Assembly: GCF_000429985.1 (NCBI RefSeq)
Contig: NZ_AUCX01000015.1
Coordinates: 62,001-126,000, forward strand
Origin: Maridesulfovibrio bastinii DSM 16055
Lineage (GTDB): Bacteria; Desulfobacterota; Desulfovibrionia; Desulfovibrionales; Desulfovibrionaceae
Direction: 5' to 3'
DNA length: 64,000 nt
Below the pieces are notes generated by a model that did no database searches, was not told the origin of the DNA, and worked only from the letters and a program-made list of their open reading frames with translations. Positions within the stretch are counted from its first letter, which is position 1. Every line of letters starts with the position of its first letter. Below are positions 63,893 through 64,000 of the stretch, one piece after another. The position numbers and the translations under genes were made by a program.

Positions 63893-64000
63893 ATGACAGC
63901 TTGATTTCTGTATCAATAACCAGCCACTCTAACCAACATGCAGAGGCCGTATAAAATGGTATGGAGTCTGTGAAATATTAAGTTCTGAATTTTAATGAAG

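Overview
The window looks like a chromosomal segment of a sulfate-reducing Desulfovibrio-type bacterium (Desulfovibrionaceae, probably a marine Maridesulfovibrio-like species). The reasons are a six-gene Ech-type energy-converting [NiFe] hydrogenase operon, a TRAP dicarboxylate-type transporter, many chemotaxis and signalling proteins, a two-gene set resembling the helical-cell-shape peptidases of epsilonproteobacteria, and moderate GC with strong Shine-Dalgarno sites. The assignment comes from gene content and sequence feel; no database search was run.

Bases 1 to about 9050 are an accessory region of lower GC. It starts with a strongly structured non-coding stretch (about 101-244, a possible pseudoknotted RNA). 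Next come two overlapping genes: an unrecognised protein and a protein resembling tRNA-guanine transglycosylase/DpdA. A replication-initiator-like gene on the minus strand follows, with an AT-rich upstream region and a 40-codon ORF. Then come a catalytic-domain-only tyrosine recombinase, a helix-turn-helix ORF overlapping a full-length tyrosine integrase, a small unknown gene, and a three-gene Mrr-HEPN-HEPN cassette that looks like phage defence. The region ends beside a tRNA-Asp/tRNA-Val pair (9097-9298) whose own terminator is intact. I read it as an integrated mobile element or a composite of elements.

Bases 9.4-26.8 kb are core genome. On the minus strand are an FbaB/LsrF-type aldolase and an RsmB/RsmF-type RNA methyltransferase. 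On the plus strand are a secreted TolB/FG-GAP repeat protein, a complete TRAP transporter (dctPQM-like), an RluA-type pseudouridine synthase and a pentapeptide-repeat protein. The echABCDEF operon runs on the minus strand from 23.1 to 18.0 kb. After it come a conserved-looking unknown, a 37-residue basic protein, an FmdB zinc ribbon and purB.

Bases 27-31.6 kb hold a four-gene operon: a Csd6/Pgp2-like L,D-carboxypeptidase, a bitopic coiled-coil membrane protein, a Csd4/Pgp1-like carboxypeptidase with the unusual Gln zinc ligand, and a TIM-barrel isomerase-like protein. It probably trims peptidoglycan to set cell curvature. Downstream, 31.8-43.9 kb has a soluble double-Cache protein, a DDAH-type hydrolase, a degenerate shikimate-kinase-like protein, a methyltransferase, an ECF T/A pair with no S component, a 3D-domain lipoprotein, a double four-Cys protein, a single-domain response regulator, tex, two exported proteins and a TPR protein.

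Bases 43.9-64 kb contain a MocR-type regulator divergent from azlCD, a chemoreceptor with a C-terminal tether, a beta-hydroxyacid dehydrogenase, a DUF401 permease, ppiB and an HD-GYP response regulator. They also contain a complete Fbp-type ABC transporter behind a perfect 28-bp palindrome, an unusual Fe-S protein, a STAS-fusion protein paired with a LivK-type binding protein, and pepA. Genes are mostly separated by clear rho-independent hairpins, which makes the operon boundaries fairly safe.
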